From Trema orientale (taxonomy: Eukaryota; Streptophyta; Magnoliopsida; Rosales; Cannabaceae), in contig JXTC01000110.1 of assembly GCA_002914845.1 (NCBI GenBank), positions 10,001 through 74,000 of the forward strand: DNA of 64,000 bases, given 5' to 3'. Position 1 is the first letter of the stretch. Each line of letters opens with the position of its first letter. Below, piece after piece: positions 34,072 through 46,028 of this stretch. The notes below the pieces were generated by a model. That model had not been told where the DNA came from, did not search any database, and was given only the letters and a program-made list of their open reading frames with translations. The translations under genes were made by a program, and so were the position numbers.

Positions 34072-35195
34072 GCTTCCCATTTACTTTGGGATGCTTGGAC
34101 ATGCATTGGAAAGTTTAACAATCAAATCAAGAAATTCTACTGGTGGGATAGGATACTCCTTAAACAAATTAGTAATTAACAGAAAAGGAAATTAGATCAC
34201 AGGTTTGGCCTAACAAGTTGTCCTTCTTTCCCATAAAGCGGTTATCAAAGGCCTGTTACAAGGCCAATGTAATCAAACTATGTTGGTGACACTATAAGAA
34301 AATAAGGATTTTAGTTTTACCATATTTTTGTATTTTTAGGTCCACCATGAAAAAGGCAGATATAAACAGCCACATGCATATATACACATAAAAATGTTGA
34401 ATATCACCGCTTGACTTAGCACTTTGCATTTCTTGTTGAAGAAATATGTAATTTTGGAAATATGTAAATACCATTGATTGAATTGAACAAGCATTAATTG
34501 GATTACAAACTTTAATCATGATAAAGTTTTATGAGATCAGTAGTTTGATCCTAAAATGAGCATTGTATCCAACAGTTATTAACGACTCAAAACTCATGAT
34601 TTAATTAGTAAAGTACAATTGTACTAATATTCCACGTTTATATAGAAAAATGATATTAATGAACCATACTGCTGTTTGATTGAAATTGTGTGAATAGCTC
34701 TTTGCAATATATATTCTACTTTCTAGATGTGGTTGCGTGTGATATAAAACACAAAACATTTTATTTAATATGGGTGGAATAGTATTCTTTGGACATTGAT
34801 ATAATTGGCAGGAGCAAGAGTCTAATGTCTAGCTAGCTTGGGCTTTCTTCTACGTTGTCGTTTGCTCTGTCCTCAATGAACAGTGAAAAATACAGAACAT
34901 GGTCTCCCTAGAGGGAAACCCCAAGCTTCAAGTGAGCTTAACAGTGACGTCCTTTCGTGTGAATGAGAGTCATCTATGTTTAATTGGATGCCTGTTCTCA
35001 TTGTTGCTACCCTGCAGGGGCCAGGGCTCCTTTTATAGCTGATTTTTTTTTGTGATGCCCAATTAAAAGAGTTGGGTTAGGGTTTAACCACAACCAACAG
35101 GGTTGGGCTGCTTAGGCAGTGTTTACCATGGTTAGGGTAGAGTTACAGTTTACTTTATCCGAATTTTGCTTGAGTTATAGCTGGTGAAGTGACAG
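34072..35195. other. Spacer; no supported gene
   Basis: About 34850-35150 is less AT-rich (AGAGGGAAACCCCAAGCTTC; CTGCAGGGGCCAGGGCTCC) and ends in TTTTATAGC. It could be part of an unrecognised LTR or promoter, but no ends or frames support this. CACTATAAGAAAATAAGG at 34289 looks like a CACTA terminus without a partner. Confidence 0.4.
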
Positions 35196-35203
35196 GTGAC
35201 AAT

Positions 35204-36177
35204 CAGGGCCGGCTTAAGCTCTTTTGAGGCCTTAGGCAAAATTTTTAAAAGGGGCCTTTTAAAAAAATAACGAAAAAAAAGAATTTAAGAGGATTTTGAG
35301 AATTTTTTAAGGTCTCCTTTTTGTGATTGAATCAAATTTTCTATCATCCTTTTTTTTCTTTGTTTTTCTTTTTTTAATTTTTTTTCATATACAGTATATA
35401 TTTTCTATTACACATAATCAATAAATAAATGAAGAGAAGTACACAACATAAAAATAATAAAAAGTAGTCTAACTGATGTAAAATTCAAAAAACAATTATC
35501 AAGAATTTAACACAAAAAAAAGAGTATGAAAGATATAACTTTAATCTTTTTTCCGTCTATTTCGTTGCTTGTAAAAAAACTTATTAGGAGAACCGTTTTG
35601 AGATTCAATCAGTTTTTTAACTCTTTTTTTTCTTTAAGATTCTCATTACTGGATTAATATTTTCTATTAGATATTCTAATTATTATTGATAATTAAACTA
35701 TATAGAAGATAAATACCCTAATAATAAAAATATGATATCTTAAAAAAAAAAAAACCAACTACAATGAAAACTGAAATAATTAAAATAAAGCCTAAACATA
35801 ACTAAGGCCCTAATGCCATGCTCACTCTTGTTTTTGGTGAGTGTTGTATAGACCGTATGTCTTGAAGATATACTTTGTTTTTTTTTTTTTTGAGATTGGC
35901 ATTTTTTTATGTTAGATACATAGAGGACATGGCTGACAAAATTGTTGTGAGTGGATAGAGTTTTGTAGGCTTGTAGCTTTCAAAAAATAAAATGGTAAAT
36001 GTTGTATGAGTTGGCTCACTTTAGTTAACTTTTTCTTTAAAAAAAAAATAAAATAGTTTAGGCCTTTCATTTGTCAAAATGAGGCCTCTTCATGTATTTT
36101 TTTTTCTACTAATGGGCCTTGATTCTCATGAGGACCTAGGCAATGGCCTTAGTTGCCTAGCCTTGGAGCCGGCCCTG
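35204..36177. mobile_element. Non-autonomous hAT element
   Basis: The ends CAGGGCCGGC (35204-35213) and GCCGGCCCTG (36168-36177) are perfect 10-bp inverted repeats. The subterminal zones also mirror each other: GAGGCCTTAGGCAAA at the left and CCTAGGCAATGGCCTTAG at the right. The flanks GTGACAAT (35196-35203) and GTGACAGT (36178-36185) are an 8-bp duplication with one mismatch. The AT-rich interior contains no transposase. Confidence 0.9.
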
Positions 36178-36185
36178 GTGACAGT

Positions 36186-39100
36186 TGTACTTTTCCTATA
36201 GAGCAGGGGTTGAGTAATCAATAATAAGTTTGGGGGAATAAAAATCTCACTGAGCGTCATTGTGAAGCACATGAGAGTAAGTAAGGATGACGTCAACCTT
36301 GTGGCAACTTTCATTAAATCACGTATTTCCCTCTTGAATTTGAATTTTCGGTTTTCTCTCTATAGGCACTTAATTTATGTTCTAATTACAAATAATTTTG
36401 AGAAAATAATATTTTGATTGTGGTAGAAAGTGTTTTAAATTATGTGGATTATAAACCTCTACGTACTAAATGACTTAGGCTATGTTTGGTAAAGGGGATT
36501 TTTGGAGGGATGGAGAGGGATAGAGGGAGAGGGATGAAGGGAGAGCTCCAATCTTATGTTTGTTAGAAAGGAGAGAAAGAGAGAGAGGAGAAGTGGAGGG
36601 AGAGCTCCATCATTTTCTCTTTCTTTCACATGTCCTTAAATTACCATGCCCACAACTTGGCTCTGCGGATTTGCCAATTTATGTTTAGAGATGATCGTAC
36701 GAAGAAGAGATCTCTTACCGTAGATTGCTTCTTTAGTAAAACGTCCTAGCCATATAGGCTCTGTGATTTTCCTTGCTACAAGTCATTCCCCTCTTAAATG
36801 GTTCAAAGAATTTAATTACAATTTTATTAAAAATGTAAAAAAAATTTGAAATTGCTTCGTTGTCAGCCCCAATTTTCCCCAAACCCCATTTCTGTTCCGT
36901 TTCTCATTCAAAGACTAGTTTTCGTTTTTCGTTTTTTGTTTTTTTTGGGCTTGTGTCTGTGGATTGTAGTAGAGATCCTCAAGCACCTCCCACACAATGA
37001 AGAAATAACACTTACAAATTAAAATTTCATTTGCTTCTCATTAAAGGAAAGGAAAAAAAAAAAAAAAAAAAAAAGAAAGGTCAACTTCTTTTCGTTTGAG
37101 ATTTTGATTGATCTTGAACCAGACTTTGGGTTTTCATCGAAAGATTTGATTCCAACTACAATTATGTTCACTTGCTTGTTTACAATAAAACCTGATTCTT
37201 GTGTGTGCTGGTGGTTTGGTATAAAAATGTGTATTGAATAGAAGAGCATTTAATCGGAGCAAATATTCAGAGCTTTGTGCAAGAGGGGATAGCAAAAAGA
37301 AACAGTAAATATTGTACGTCAGAGACAGGGATAAACCGACCATGTGTGCTATGATCTATGATATACAAGCTACAGCTAAGCATCTTTTAACCATATGATC
37401 AGAATCGCGCGGTCCATAAACAAATACCGGATGAATAGGGTAAAAAGGGCATACAGAACTCTAGAAGTTCCCAATAATAGTAGTGCCTTCAATTATACCC
37501 TATTGTATTACAACAGTCCTGAATTTTCAATTTATATAGTAATAGTCTCGAAATTATGTAATTTTTACAGTTTTAGCTCATTTGTCACAAATTGTTTGTT
37601 TTGTAATAGAAAATAGTCATGGACAAAGTATATAGTTGAGCATTATTTACTTCTATAAATCAGAATTTCGTTATCGGCTATGATTACCAAACTATATGCT
37701 TTTCACATGACTCATTTCTGTTAAAAATTTAACAGTATGTGGAAAATAGTCATTGTTGTAATAATTGCTTAAGCCTTGATAATTTACTGTGTAATTTGAA
37801 AATTCAAAGTCTCATTCTAGACAACAATTACCAAACTGTGTGCTTTGTAATAACTTAGTTCTATTAAATGTTAAATAGTTCGTGATAAAAGGGTTATTAT
37901 TGTAACAACTACATACTTTAGGGGCCAATATTATGTAAATTAAAAGTTTAGGGGCTTTTAACAAAAAAAAAAATAAAAAAAATTCAGAGGTCAAAGTGGT
38001 ACAATAATATAATTCATAGGTCATTACTATTATTAAACCATTTTTTTTCCGTTAGGGCATATGAATTATTTTTTTTGAAAAAAGTACATATGTAATTTTT
38101 TTCCCAATATGCCCCCATTGGACTATTTCTCCCTCTGTCCTTTTCTTCTTACACATATATACTTATTTTGCTTAACAAAACATTTTTTTTTAGATGATCG
38201 TCAAGTCTGTTACAACGTAATCATGTCTATTATAATAACTTGATGAAAAACGTAAATAGAAGAAAACTTTAGCGTTCTTTTTTTTTTAGATTAAAAGTTT
38301 TTCCTAGGTTAAATACAAGAATTTCATCCATTAAAATCCCTTAAATAAATATTTATTTCCACAAAACACTTTGAAGAAGATTAAAACTCATAAGATAAAT
38401 TAAAAAACAATTTTAAAAAGCTTCTAAATAGATGAAAAATCCTTAGTTTTACTCAAAAGTTTTCAATTTTCTAGTCATTATCCTCTATTTTATTAATCCG
38501 TCGGCACGTTTTTCGTAATTCAATATTCAAACTCTACCAAATCCTAAACTTTTTGGAAACCTCTAAGCTTTACATATACATTGTAAAACCTTAATACCCA
38601 AATGTGCTGGTTTGTTACAACATGTATAATTCCGTCATAATATAAATTGTTGTTCTACTAATGACTCTTTAGAATGACCCAAATTACAGACTTGGGTGTT
38701 GTAATTAGATGCAAACCACTTCAATGCCTAACAATTTTTTTTTTTTTCTTTTCTAGTGATCAATCTTGAGGGTTCCTTTTTGTTGGGAGAGTAAAGCTAT
38801 GCATGTCAGTAAAATTTTCAATGGGTTTTTTTAAGGGTAACAATTCTTTTCTGGGACGGAGGTACATGTACCTCAGAGTGGGTTCAACCCCACTCAAGTT
38901 TATAATTCCTTTTAAAAATCAAATATATATGGGGATTATATGTATTTCTAAATTTTTGACTGAAATAGTATATACAAAATTCCCACTCATAAAAGATAGA
39001 AAAGCCCCCCAAAATACATAGAATGTAATTCTAATCTCCTATGGACATAAATACTGGTTCTGTGTTATTTCCGAAAAAAAAAAAAAAATACTGGTTCGTC

Positions 39101-39351
39101 TCTAATTCTTTTTAATATATCCAAACTTGAAAGAGGAATTGATATGTATACACACACTAGAAATACAGATTGAAGAAAACAGATTTTTCATCGTTGAGAT
39201 ATCTTTTCGGAGGGACAGATGATATATAGATATTAGTTGTATATACAGATATAATATGGTCTGTAGAATATAAATATAGAATGTACTCAATAATATCTAT
39301 TGAGCAACGCTTTAGTCGTGTATTTTTATTTTTTATTTTTAAAAGATTTTT
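36186..39351. other. AT-rich spacer with a partial purine-rich MITE; no gene seen
   Basis: 36478-36620 (CTATGTTTGGTAAAGGGGAT followed by GGGAGAGGG-type words) resembles the left end of the element at 41768. Short frames at 37019-37343, 37395-37616, 37812-38024 and 38803-39021 have no domain. 37490-38040 contains loosely repeated AATTACCAAACT / TTGTAATA words in both orientations, probably a decayed foldback. Confidence 0.45.
39061..39086 (+). mobile_element. 26-bp poly(A)-tailed micro-insertion
   Basis: TGTGTTATTTCCG plus 13 A lies between perfect 11-bp repeats AATACTGGTTC (39050-39060 and 39087-39097). It is consistent with a reverse-transcribed 3' end inserted after extreme 5' truncation. 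Confidence 0.55.
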
Positions 39352-39370
39352 CTCCTTGTTACAAGGACTT

Positions 39371-39526
39371 TTTTTTTTTTTTTTTAAGTGGGGCTTAACT
39401 AATGACCACCACTTACTACAAATTAAAGGAAAATGACACACACACACTACCAAGGTTTGAACCCTTGACCCCCCAAACACACACACAACCCTCAAACCTT
39501 GGACCAACTGAGCTAGCCCCAGTTGG
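39371..39526 (-). mobile_element. tRNA-derived SINE, copy 2
   Basis: A perfect 19-bp target-site duplication CTCCTTGTTACAAGGACTT flanks it (39352-39370 and 39527-39545). Read on the minus strand it starts CCAACTGGGGCTAGCTCAGT (A box), then a GT-rich stretch, GGGTTCAAACC (B box), TTTTCCTTTAATTTGTAGTA, TCATTAGTTAAGCCCCACTT and a poly(A) tail. The body after the B box matches the SINE at 12542-12749. The perfect duplication implies a fairly recent insertion. Confidence 0.93.
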
Positions 39527-39665
39527 CTCCTTGTTACAAGGACTTAATACCAAAATCAGCAGAGGAAGTTTTCTACGGCCGACCAGCTGGAGTTATATAT
39601 ATACTCCCTTTTTTTTAAATTAAAGGACACCCAAGTGTACAAGGACTTCCCTTCTATATATATAT

Positions 39666-40506
39666 GGGTCATATTTCAACGGAGATTTTTGTTTTTACTC
39701 CATTGATGGGTACTTTCATTTGGACCATTGTATTTTGATCTGATGGTTATAATGATATTAGTAATTTTATCAAAAAATAAAATCTAATTAATACGTATAT
39801 AAATTGGTAACCTATATGTGACCTATGAGTTAGAATTTTTTTTTTCTAATCCCTTTTCCATTGTTTTTTTTTTCATTCTATTATTTATTTTTATTAAAAA
39901 ATAAATAAATAAACAACTAACCGTATATATATCTAGATTTTTTTTTCCTAAAGAACTAATTGTATATATATTAAATTTTTCATTAAAAGTGAGTCATTTT
40001 TTTTATAATTTCAAAACTAACATTATATATCCCCTCAAAAAAAAAAACTAATGTTATGTATATATTCTTAAAAAAAAACAACTAACTGTTAATATAAAAC
40101 TATTAAATACTAATTTTTTATCAAAACTTTTTCTTAAAAAAATACATTCTTTCTTTTTTATAATTTCAAAACTAACGTTATTCCCTTTCAAAAAAAAATA
40201 CTAACATTACATCCCATAAAAAAACAAAAACAAAAACAAAACTAACATTATTTATATTCTCAAAAAAATTATTTATTCATATTAGCAGCATAATATGTTC
40301 AGATTAAATGAAATTTAAAAAATTAAATTTATAAGTGAAAATCAAAAAAGAAAAGAAATAAATAAAAAAGAAAAATATTTGAATAAAATATTAATTGATC
40401 AAATAATGGAAATAGAAGAAATTACTTGCTATTGTAGGTCATATTCAACTTGATAATCTTACTCATTCATGGAGTAAAAATAAAAATCTCCATTGAAACA
40501 TCACCC
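39666..40506. mobile_element. MITE, family B complete copy
   Basis: The left end GGGTCATATTTCAACGGAG, continuing TTTTTGTTTTTACTCCATTG, and the reversed right end GGGTGATGTTTCAATGGAG, continuing TTTTATTTTTACTCCATGAA, are inverted repeats. Both flanks are TATATATAT, so the target-site duplication is plausible but lies in simple sequence. The interior is AT-rich with repeated ACTAACRTTAT words. The copy at 10848 shares the left end. Confidence 0.75.
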
Positions 40507-40631
40507 ATATATATATATATATATTTTTTTTGATGAAACATACACTATTTTTATCGATTTTTTTTTTTAATTTTGGGTTTCTTATATGCTAGAAAAAATA
40601 AAATTATTTCACCTCAGTTAAATAGGTTCAA

Positions 40632-41756
40632 GGGTTAATGGTACCATTGGTCCTCAACCTATTACCATTTTGGCATATTAGTCCTCAACCTTTTTTTTTT
40701 TTTTGTGGCATTTAAGTACTAAATATTTCTCTTTTTGGCACTCTTGGTATTTTTGGCATATTCTATCCAAGATTCTATTAAAATTCATCTGAATGAGAGA
40801 AATTTCACACTATTGATCTCGATTTTTCATTTGTTTAACAATTTGGTCCTTATTTTTTTGTACTCATATTTCCGATTAACAATATTGTATTTGCCAATTT
40901 TCGGAAAATTAAAATTCTAAAAAATTAATTTTTTAAAAGATTGACAGATGCAATAACATAAAGAAATGAACATTTAATGGAAAATTATAAAATTTTTCAG
41001 GCTTATTTGCTGCAAATAATTAATTAATTTTTAAAAATAATCATTCATAATGATATGAACATTTAATGGATATAGTAAATTTTCAGTCAAATTTGACTAA
41101 TATAAAAACATGTATGTGAATTTTTTTTTTTGTTTTAACAATGGTAATAATTAATGGAAAACTATAAAACTTTTCAGTCTTATTTGCTGCAAATAGTTAA
41201 TTAATTTTTAAAAATAACCATTCATAATTACATGAATATTTAATGGATACTGTAAGTTTTCAGTCAAATTTGACTAGTATAAAAGCATGTATTTGAATTT
41301 TTTTTTGGTTTTAAAAATGGTAAGATAATTATTTTTTATTCATAAAGTTAGTATAGTTTGATTTTGTTCATAAAGTTACAATAGTCTGATATTAAATAAG
41401 GTTTATTAGTATAATTTTTTTTCTTTTTTAAATTTGGTTTTTAAATGAATTGTTTGTTTTATATTCATACATGAATTTTAATTTTCTAAAAGATTAACAG
41501 ATGCAATATTGTTAATCAGAAATATGAGTACAAAAAATAGGGACCAAATTATTAAATAACTAAAAAATCGAGATCAATAGTGCAAAATTTCTCTCATTCG
41601 AATGAATTTTAACGGAATCTTGGATAGAATATGCTAAAAGGACCAATGGTGCCAAAAAGAGAAATATTTAGTACTTAGATACCAAAAAAAAAAAAAAAGT
41701 TAAGAATCAATATGCTAAAATGGTAATAGGTTGGAGACCAATGGTTCCATTAACCC
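40632..41756. mobile_element. Long-TIR Mutator-like MITE, family D copy 2
   Basis: Flanked by a perfect 9-bp duplication TAGGTTCAA (40623-40631 and 41757-41765). The ends GGGTTAATGGTACCATTGGT and, reversed, GGGTTAATGGAACCATTGGT are long inverted repeats matching those at 27451-28356. The interior contains a direct duplication (about 40976-41152 and 41153-41330, period 177) that accounts for most of its extra length. The frame at 40735-40920 is TIR sequence, not a gene. Confidence 0.92.
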
Positions 41757-41767
41757 TAGGTTCAACC

Positions 41768-42104
41768 CTTAAACTATATTTGGTAGGAGGGAGGGAGAGT
41801 AGGAAGGATGGTGAATTAAGGAAGGAAAGAGAATATGAAGAATGAAAAAAAGAGTGGTAATCTCATATTTTGTTAGGTAAAAATGATGGATAGTAAGAAG
41901 AATAAAGAATATTTATTTATGAAATTACTATAATACCCATTTTATAATTATTTAAATAATTATTTTAGAGGGTATATATGTTAATCCCTCTTTTTATACT
42001 TCATTTGTCTCCAATCTTTCCAAAGTTGGAATGATGAGATTTTGTGGGCTCGGAGGGAGACTTTCCCCCTCCACTTCTCCTCTCCCTCCATCTATCCCTC
42101 CCAC
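41768..42104. mobile_element. Purine-rich MITE split by the hAT element (left part)
   Basis: It begins CTTAAACTATATTTGGTAGG, then GAGGGAGGGAGAG, and is interrupted after CCCTCCCAC at 42104. Its inverted end reappears beyond the hAT element at 44484-44562 (ATCCCTCCTACCAAACTAG). It is therefore older than the hAT insertion. Confidence 0.6.
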
Positions 42105-42280
42105 TATCCCTAAGGGGCGAGTGGGGACAATTGTCCCCACTTAAATTTTACGAATTTTTTTTCGTACATATATATTAATTGTATTATATAAGCCAAATGT
42201 TATTTTTATAAAATTTTGTTATTTAAACTATATTGGGCTTAGTTTTTCTAACTTTAAGTCTCCAAAGCCCATTATTTAAA

Positions 42281-42566
42281 CTTTAAAGAGAAAAGGACAT
42301 GTGTAGGACTAATTTGGGCTAATATGACTTTTTTGTGTATTTTTCTAAAAATGGCATTTTTAGGAGTGTCAATGACTTTTTGACCACAAATCAAGAGATT
42401 TTTTACTACAAAAAAACCACTATTTAAGATTTTTTCATAGTTAAGAAATTTTTGACCATAGGTCAAGATTTCATTGACACTCCTAAAAATATCATTTTTG
42501 AAAAAATGCACAAAAAAATCAGTTCTCCCCAATTTAATCGTATCCATGTCCTTTTCTCGACTTTAA
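42281..42566. repeat. Foldback repeat inside the hAT element
   Basis: The left arm (CTTTAAAGAGAAAAGGACAT; AGGAGTGTCAATGACTTTTTG) is the approximate reverse complement of the right arm (CATGTCCTTTTCTCGACTTT; AAATTTCATTGACACTCCT). The arms are about 130 bp. The minus-strand frame at 42272-42547 lies wholly in this palindrome and is not a gene. Confidence 0.75.
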
Positions 42567-42811
42567 CCTCATTTCTTTTAATGTTCAAATCACTCCATTC
42601 GTTTTAATGTCGAAATCAGCCCATTCTTTTTGAAAACTACCTTTTCAATATCAAGTCCAAAACAATATAGGTATATAGGCATATAGCATGTGAACGACCA
42701 AGAGTCCAAGATAATGAGGTCTGGCTAGCTAAATAGATAAGAGAGAGGGGAAAAAAGAGAGAGAGAAGAAGAAGAAGTAGAAGAACCTATAAATATTTTA
42801 ATGGTCTTAAA

Positions 42812-44386
42812 ACACTTATTTTGAAAGAAAACTTATGTGCTTATTACATTTATTATTTTGCTCATCAATTTCAGTTAGCTCTTGTAGTTGTGGCTAAAAA
42901 GCATATCCAAATTGCATCACTCTTTAGTTTAGTTGCTAGTATGGTGAATATTGTTAGAATATCGTCTAAACGTTGTGATATTCTTCAAGAGAAACAAGCA
43001 AAAATTGTTGATGAAGTAATTAAAAATAGTGAAGTATTCAAGTGGATGGAGTCTTAATCAAAATACTACTCTTAAACAAGGACAGAGCCCCTAAAAGGCG
43101 AGTGGGGGCAATTGCCCCCACTGAAATTTTACGATTTTTTTTTTGTACATATATATTAATTGTATTATATAAGCCAAATGTTATTTTTACAAAATTTTGT
43201 TACTTAAACTACATTAGGATTTTTTAAACTATTTACTTAAACTATAAAAAGAGGGATTAACATATATGTACTTTTTGACAATAGAATTACTTAAACTACA
43301 TAAACATATCATCCATTTTGATGAAATAATTAAAAATGGTGAAGTTTCAAGTGGACGGGACCTTAATCAAAATACTATTCTTAAACGTCCTGGTGATACA
43401 CGTTGGGTTCTCACTATGGTACTTTTATAAGTACTTTTATAAGCTTGATTACTATGTTTTCACCTATAATTAATGTCCTTGATATGATTGTTATTGATGG
43501 ATTAAGTTTCATAGAGTCGATACAATCTTTTGAATTTGCCTTTAGTCTACATCTAATGAGAACCATCTTAGTTTTACAAATAAATTGTCAAAAGCATTAC
43601 AAAAGAAAGATCAAGATATTATAAATGCCATGAACTCAGTGAAAATATATAAACAATGACTCCAAGTGATGAGAGATGATGGGTGGGATTATTTTTTAGA
43701 ATAAGTCTATACTTTTTGTCAGAAGCATGATATTGATATTCTCAACATGGATGATATGTTTATGCGTCGAGGATTCTCACTGCGTAAGACTCAAGAAATG
43801 ACAAATTTGCACCACTTTCATGTGGATTTATTCTATGCTGTTATCAATATACAACTTCAAGAGTCAAATGACCATTTCTCTGAAATAAATACTGAGTTAC
43901 TGCTTTGTGTAGCATGCTTATGCCCAAATAATTCATTCAATACTTTTGACAAGAAGAAGATAATTCACCTTGCTGAATATTATCCAGAAGATTTTTTAAC
44001 ATTTGAGCAAATGGCACTCGATGATCAACTTAAAACTTATATTATTGATATACGCTCTAGCAAAGAGTTCATAGGATTAAAAAGCCTTAGTGATCTTACA
44101 TAAAAGTTGGTTATGACAAAAAAAGAAAAAGAAAAGGTATATCCATTAGTTTATATACTTGTGACTTTGGCATTACTTCTTCTAGTTGCTACTGCTACTG
44201 TTGAAAGAGTATTCTTTGCTATGAATATTATCAAGAATCGATTGCGCAATCGATTCGAAGATCAATAGATGAATGATAGTTTGGTTACGTATATTGAAAA
44301 AGATGTATTTGATAGTATTGATAATGAGATCATTCTGCAGCATTTTCAAAATATGAACCCGCAAGGAAAAATTGTAATGTATAAGT
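42812..44386 (+). pseudogene. hAT transposase remnant, zinc-finger MYM type 1-like
   Basis: Successive broken frames follow the usual order of plant MYM-type hAT transposases. They are LCAYYIYYFAHQFQLALVVV near 42830; a repeated linker; LKRPGDTRW at about 43380, then SHYGTF and ESIQSFEFAFSLHLMRTIL at 43403-43624; MRDDGWDYF and FCQKHDIDILNMDDMF at about 43660-43765; NTELLLCVACLCPNNSFNTF at about 43888; and the C-terminal dimerisation block with YPLVYILVTLALLLLVATAT, VERVFFAMNIIKNRLRNR and MNDSLVTYIEKDVFDS. At least four in-frame stops, frame changes and an inserted terminal repeat inactivate it. No N-terminal zinc finger is seen. Confidence 0.88.
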
Positions 44387-44483
44387 ATAATTATAATATT
44401 TTACATATTTCATTTTATTATGTTGTTCTTAATTAAGTTATGTCCCCACTAATTTTCAATCCTGGCTCCGTCCTATCTCCCAC

Positions 44484-44562
44484 CAAACAAAGGAAGATCC
44501 ACTTCTTTCCCTCTAACCCTCTCTATCCTTCCAATCATCCCTCCTACCAAACTAGCCTTTGT
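44484..44562. mobile_element. Purine-rich MITE, right part beyond the hAT element
   Basis: CTCTATCCTTCCAATCATCC and CTCCTACCAAACTAGCCTTTG form the inverted counterpart of the left end at 41768. Confidence 0.55.
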
Positions 44563-46028
44563 CAAATACATAGACAAAACTTGTATTAGACAAAACTTGA
44601 GGTAGAAGATGTTTCAACCGAGGTGTCAAACATCTTCAACCATGAATAAGCGCAATATTGGGACGTGACTTCTTCCTCAGTTTTACACTTGACCGTGATC
44701 GAACACAAAACTGGGAAGTGGCTTGTTCTTGAACATGGGTATTTAAGTAATTTCACAACAGTAACATAATGATTGATTTTTTTTAAAATAATAATATCAT
44801 TGGATGAGTCCTTTTATGGTTCAAGGGGCATTAGTATATAATTTTATCTAAGAAACATGTTGCCTAGTTTCCTTTTCATTTTATTTTCCTGTTTTTTTAG
44901 AAATGATTTTATTTTATTTTATTTAGGGAAAAAATATTTTTATACAATATAATTTAATCATTAATATTTGCATTTTCACTTACAAACCATGGGAAAAAAT
45001 AAAAATAAAACAAGAAAATAAAAAAAGAAACAAATATATACAAATAAATCCCAAGATGTTATTAAGAAGCTAACGACCAGCTGAATGATAAAGGAAGTAA
45101 AGAAAAGAAAAGAAAAAAGAGGAAAAAGGGAAAACAAACTCAAAGAGTTTTGTGTCCAAATGTATAGACATAAAAATTAAAAGCCCCCTATGAGAGGGGA
45201 AAGTAGAGAGGAATCTAAATTTTCTGTTTCATTCTGAGTCTTAATTTATGTTCAACCTGTAAATCAATGACACATCATATAAATCAGTTAAATAAATAAA
45301 ATAAAACTTCAGAAACTAATTTGCAAGTTTCTAATTTTACAACGTGATATCGATACAATAGTTGGACATGGATAGTAGAAGAATTTAAATTCAGCAAGAA
45401 AATAAAAATCAGTTTTCATATGTGAGACTTAATTTCCCATAATTGTTAAATTTAGTGGGATTTGTCACTATTATTTAATTCTCATAGCTTTCAGCAATAA
45501 TTCTTGAGAGCATGGTGTTGAAAGATCTAAAGACATTATATTAGTACAAATTTAGATATTAATTTGAACGGTATTAGAAAGTAGGAAATCAAACGGGTGC
45601 ACGCATTAGAGATTAACGATGGTATACCCAAATTAACCAAAGCTAGAAAAACCACGTTTGTTATTATTTTTTGAATTAAAAAATTCTAATCTTATATTAA
45701 AATTAAATTAGAAGCTTCTTAATACCCAACTAACGGAGGAATTTGTTTGCAACGTGTTTTTGCTTATAACACAAAGCACTTTGGACAAGTTCTCCGACTG
45801 GGACACGTAAGGTATTTTAATCACTAAAACAAATATAATGCAGAACATAGATCTAGAAATTATAAATATCGATCAAGAGGCACAAGATCAGGATAGCAGT
45901 TTTACAAGTTATATATTTTAAAATACTTCTCGCGTATAATATAAGATTCACAATAATCCATATATAGCTTGTTTTTCTTCCCAAAGAGAGAGGGGGATGA
46001 GGGAAGGGCCAAGTAGCTGTGTTGTATA
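44563..46028. other. AT-rich spacer; no gene seen
   Basis: No frame with a domain, no bounded element and no RNA gene was recognised. Confidence 0.5.

Larger units (their letters stand above)
42105..44475 (+). mobile_element. hAT element with a broken MYM-type transposase
   Basis: Flanked by CCTCCCAC (42097-42104) and TCTCCCAC (44476-44483), an 8-bp duplication with one mismatch. The left end reads CCCTAAGGGGCGAGTGGGG followed by ACAATTGTCCCC; the right end TCCTGGCTCCGTCC is the complement of a GGACGGAGCCAGGA-type hAT terminus. A second copy of the left terminal block lies inside at 43086-43210, next to a repeated coding segment (43013-43080 and 43325-43390), so the element was rearranged internally. 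A foldback sequence sits at 42281-42566. Confidence 0.8.

Noticed and set aside
34289..34310. CACTATAAGAAAATAAGG as a second CACTA terminus
   Set aside because: No partner end and no 3-bp duplication could be found nearby.
42272..42547. 91-codon minus-strand frame
   Set aside because: It lies wholly within the foldback repeat at 42281-42566, and repeated words explain its apparent sequence.
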